Part shown: piece by piece, positions 32,833 through 33,612 of the stretch
How positions within the stretch are numbered: the first letter of the stretch is position 1
Layout of the letters: each line of letters begins with the position of its first letter
Assembly: GCA_902570265.1 (NCBI GenBank)
Contig: CACFXF010000019.1
Coordinates: 1-33,612 of the forward strand
Direction of reading: 5' to 3'
Length of the DNA stretch: 33,612 nucleotides
DNA from: an uncultured Alphaproteobacteria bacterium
GTDB taxonomy: Bacteria; Pseudomonadota; Alphaproteobacteria; Rhodobacterales; Rhodobacteraceae
Position numbers and translations under genes: made by a program
Notes under the pieces: model-generated
Seen by the model: the letters and a program-made list of their open reading frames with translations, nothing else
What the model was told of the DNA's origin: nothing
Databases searched by the model: none

Positions 32833-33612
32833 TTAAACGCCCCATAAGCCTTCGGAAATTGGAAAAGCTAAAAAGTCATCATATCTTATTGGATTTGGTC
32901 TATCTTTTTTTAATAATAATGGACCATCAAGGTCTACAATATCACATTCACCTGACAAAAGTAATGCTGGAGCCATCGCTAGTGAGGAACCAACCATACA
33001 TCCAAGCATTATTTTAAAGCCACTTTTTTTTGCAGCCTGTAGAAGATTAACTGCCTCAGTTAATCCACCTGTCTTATCTAATTTTATATTTATATAATCA
33101 TAAAGCCCCATTAATTTCTCAAGACTCTTTACATCATGACAACTTTCATCAGCACAAATTGGTATTTTTCTGTCTAGGTTTTTGAGTAGATGATCTTTAT
33201 TTGAGGGGAAAGGCTGTTCAATAAGTTCAACACCAATACATTTAAAAATAGGTACTAAATAATTATAGGTTTCAACGTTCCATCCTTCATTTGCATCTAC
33301 AATAATTCTCGAATTTGGAGATCCTTCACGAACTGCTTTTATACATTTTTCATCATCTTGGCCACCAAGTTTAATCTTTAGAATAGGATAATCACTCTTG
33401 GATTTAGCATCCTGCATCATTTTTTCTGGATTTGATAATGAAATTGTGTATGCCGTAATTGTAGGTTTAGGTTCTTTTAAATTAAGCAGTTGCCATACAG
33501 GTTTACCTTCTTTTTTTGCTTCTAAATCCCAAAGGGCACAGTCTAAGGCATTTCTAGCAGCACCCGGTTTTAAAACTTTCTGCAAAATTTGATTATTTAC
33601 TGGTAAAGAAAT
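32833..33612 (-). CDS. Enolase-superfamily dipeptide (L-Ala-D/L-Glu type) epimerase, N-terminus beyond the right edge
   Basis: The frame is open to the window edge (260 residues visible); the start and part of the capping domain lie outside. The barrel carries the muconate-lactonising/epimerase catalytic set: KxK in LKIKLGG, metal ligands in IVDANEGW (D), LIEQPF (E) and CADES (D), and the second-side lysine in INIKLDKTGG. GCMVGSSLAMAPA and IVDLDGPLLL complete the C-terminal part. This matches L-Ala-D/L-Glu epimerases and other dipeptide epimerases of murein-peptide recycling. Substrate specificity in this group cannot be read reliably without modelling. Confidence 0.85.
   Translation of the reverse strand: MSLPVNNQILQKVLKPGAARNALDCALWDLEAKKEGKPVWQLLNLKEPKPTITAYTISLSNPEKMMQDAKSKSDYPILKIKLGGQDDEKCIKAVREGSPNSRIIVDANEGWNVETYNYLVPIFKCIGVELIEQPFPSNKDHLLKNLDRKIPICADESCHDVKSLEKLMGLYDYINIKLDKTGGLTEAVNLLQAAKKSGFKIMLGCMVGSSLAMAPALLLSGECDIVDLDGPLLLKKDRPNPIRYDDFLAFPISEGLWGV

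Overview
The window reads as chromosome of an AT-rich, probably marine alphaproteobacterium. Support: very low GC, short intergenic gaps, a phoR-pstSCAB-phoU-phoB cluster with the long alphaproteobacterial PstC and PstA forms, a LiuR-like MerR regulator, two tandem PhnE permeases, and an ArsJ/GAPDH pair. The clade (AEGEAN-169-like, HIMB59-like or other) cannot be fixed from this sequence. No tRNA, rRNA, CRISPR array, insertion sequence or integrase was seen.

Layout. 1-1184: the 3' part is missing from a phosphonate-type hexapeptide acetyltransferase, which normally sits in C-P lyase operons; a MerR regulator follows. 1185-5100: small genes (phage-like hypothetical, DsrE, YbaK, MGMT-like, DUF2905) separated by unusually long gaps. 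These gaps hold strong RNA hairpins, including two candidate sRNAs with CUCC-rich (anti-Shine-Dalgarno) loops. 5102-9886: an AqpS-like channel, then the phnC-phnD-phnE1-phnE2 phosphonate importer, transcribed leftward from a Pho-box-like promoter. 10365-12721: a hypothetical protein, a dual-specificity-type phosphatase and the chromate transporter ChrA. 12854-21168: a PHP-domain hydrolase converging on phoB, and the complete phosphate regulon core read leftward as phoR, pstS, pstC, pstA, pstB, phoU, phoB. 21293-23564: an arsenate-detoxification pair (GAPDH and ArsJ). 23809-33612: an EamA permease, a Nu-type GST, a B12-binding protein, coaBC and coaX, an AT-rich gap with two DnaA-box matches, a histidine phosphatase, a methyltransferase, class III and class V aminotransferases, and an enolase-superfamily epimerase cut by the right edge.

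How it fits together. The centre looks like a phosphate-scavenging and oxyanion-mimic island. PhoR/PhoB sense Pi limitation; PstSCAB takes up phosphate and PhnCDEE takes up phosphonates. GAPDH plus ArsJ would remove the arsenate that enters with phosphate, and AqpS and ChrA deal with arsenic species and chromate. Half-sites repeated at 11-bp spacing lie upstream of phoR, phnC and the GAPDH gene. I therefore infer that PhoB, rather than an ArsR, may drive arsenate export. In both importer operons a hairpin lies between the binding-protein gene and the permease genes, which would favour excess binding protein.
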